DNA of 64,000 nucleotides from Paenibacillus sp. SZ31. GTDB lineage: Bacteria > Bacillota > Bacilli > Paenibacillales > Paenibacillaceae. Where the stretch lies: positions 124,001 to 188,000 of the forward strand of contig NZ_JABBEA010000006.1 in NCBI RefSeq assembly GCF_012912005.1. Direction: 5' to 3'. Below are positions 63,994-64,000 of this stretch, one piece after another (position 1 is the first letter of the stretch; the number at the start of each line of letters is the position of its first letter). The notes under the pieces were generated by a model that saw only the letters and a program-made list of their open reading frames with translations, was not told the DNA's origin and searched no databases. Position numbers and translations under genes: made by a program.

Positions 63994-64000
63994 AGAGAAA

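Noticed and set aside
1..64000. CRISPR arrays, insertion sequences, prophage, tRNA or rRNA genes
   Set aside because: No regularly spaced repeats, transposase or integrase reading frames, or tRNA/rRNA signatures were seen anywhere in the window.

Overview
The window is chromosomal DNA of a Gram-positive, spore-former-type Firmicute, most probably a Paenibacillus. The evidence is AGGAGG-type ribosome binding sites throughout, S-layer-homology surface proteins, membrane AraC regulators next to orphan solute-binding lipoproteins, a fosB bacillithiol transferase, a secreted pectin lyase, sigma-A/sigma-D type promoters and CcpA-type cre sites. The genus is my inference from gene content. No rRNA, tRNA, CRISPR array, transposase or phage gene was seen. 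The left edge cuts a secreted-protein gene.

Layout. 1-8 kb: a truncated secreted protein, fosB, an SDR oxidoreductase, an intracellular-type gamma-glutamyltransferase, a BMP-type lipoprotein with a chemoreceptor (one motility-type unit), an NAD(P)-binding oxidoreductase and a GNAT acetyltransferase. 8-17 kb: an orphan Imm11-like immunity protein, a membrane protein, an S-layer-anchored acid phosphatase with an autotransporter-type repeat tail, and a membrane AraC regulator with an orphan solute-binding protein. 17-23 kb: a sulfate uptake operon (sbp-cysT-cysW-yezD, no ATPase gene) behind a structured leader, then a family 11 rhamnogalacturonan lyase. 23.3-24.9 kb: an RRNPP/AloR-like regulator whose 3' end overlaps a 33-codon secreted pro-peptide gene, which looks like a peptide quorum-sensing pair. 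25-31 kb: a lactonase-like propeller, an AraC regulator, an SLH protein, a nitroreductase with an Rrf2 regulator, and an MBL hydrolase/TetR operon with a double operator. 31-35 kb: a three-gene membrane cluster (unknown protein, degenerate GT2 glycosyltransferase, HEAT-repeat protein). 35-41 kb: CcdC, an NADP oxidoreductase, methionine aminopeptidase, a tiny Ser/Arg-rich protein, a Ser/Thr kinase with a MerR-like coiled-coil protein, and a lactate-dehydrogenase-like enzyme. 41-50 kb: a hybrid histidine kinase, a hexapeptide acyltransferase behind a perfect 27-bp palindrome, and a lantibiotic-immunity-like ABC transporter with a response regulator and a frameshifted histidine kinase. 50-56 kb: a GH13 alpha-glycosidase, L-serine deaminase under a tandem glycine riboswitch, and an APH-type kinase. 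56-64 kb: pstSCAB, a repeat-rich intergenic region, arsB and a second chemoreceptor.

Taken together this is an ordinary Paenibacillus scavenging, surface and signalling neighbourhood. The parts most worth following are the AloR/AloP-like pair at 23.3-24.9 kb, the glycosyltransferase that has lost its catalytic motifs at 32.7-34.1 kb, and several well-formed but unassigned operators and leaders. All start codons were re-judged from the ribosome binding sites, so several genes begin downstream of the longest possible open frame.
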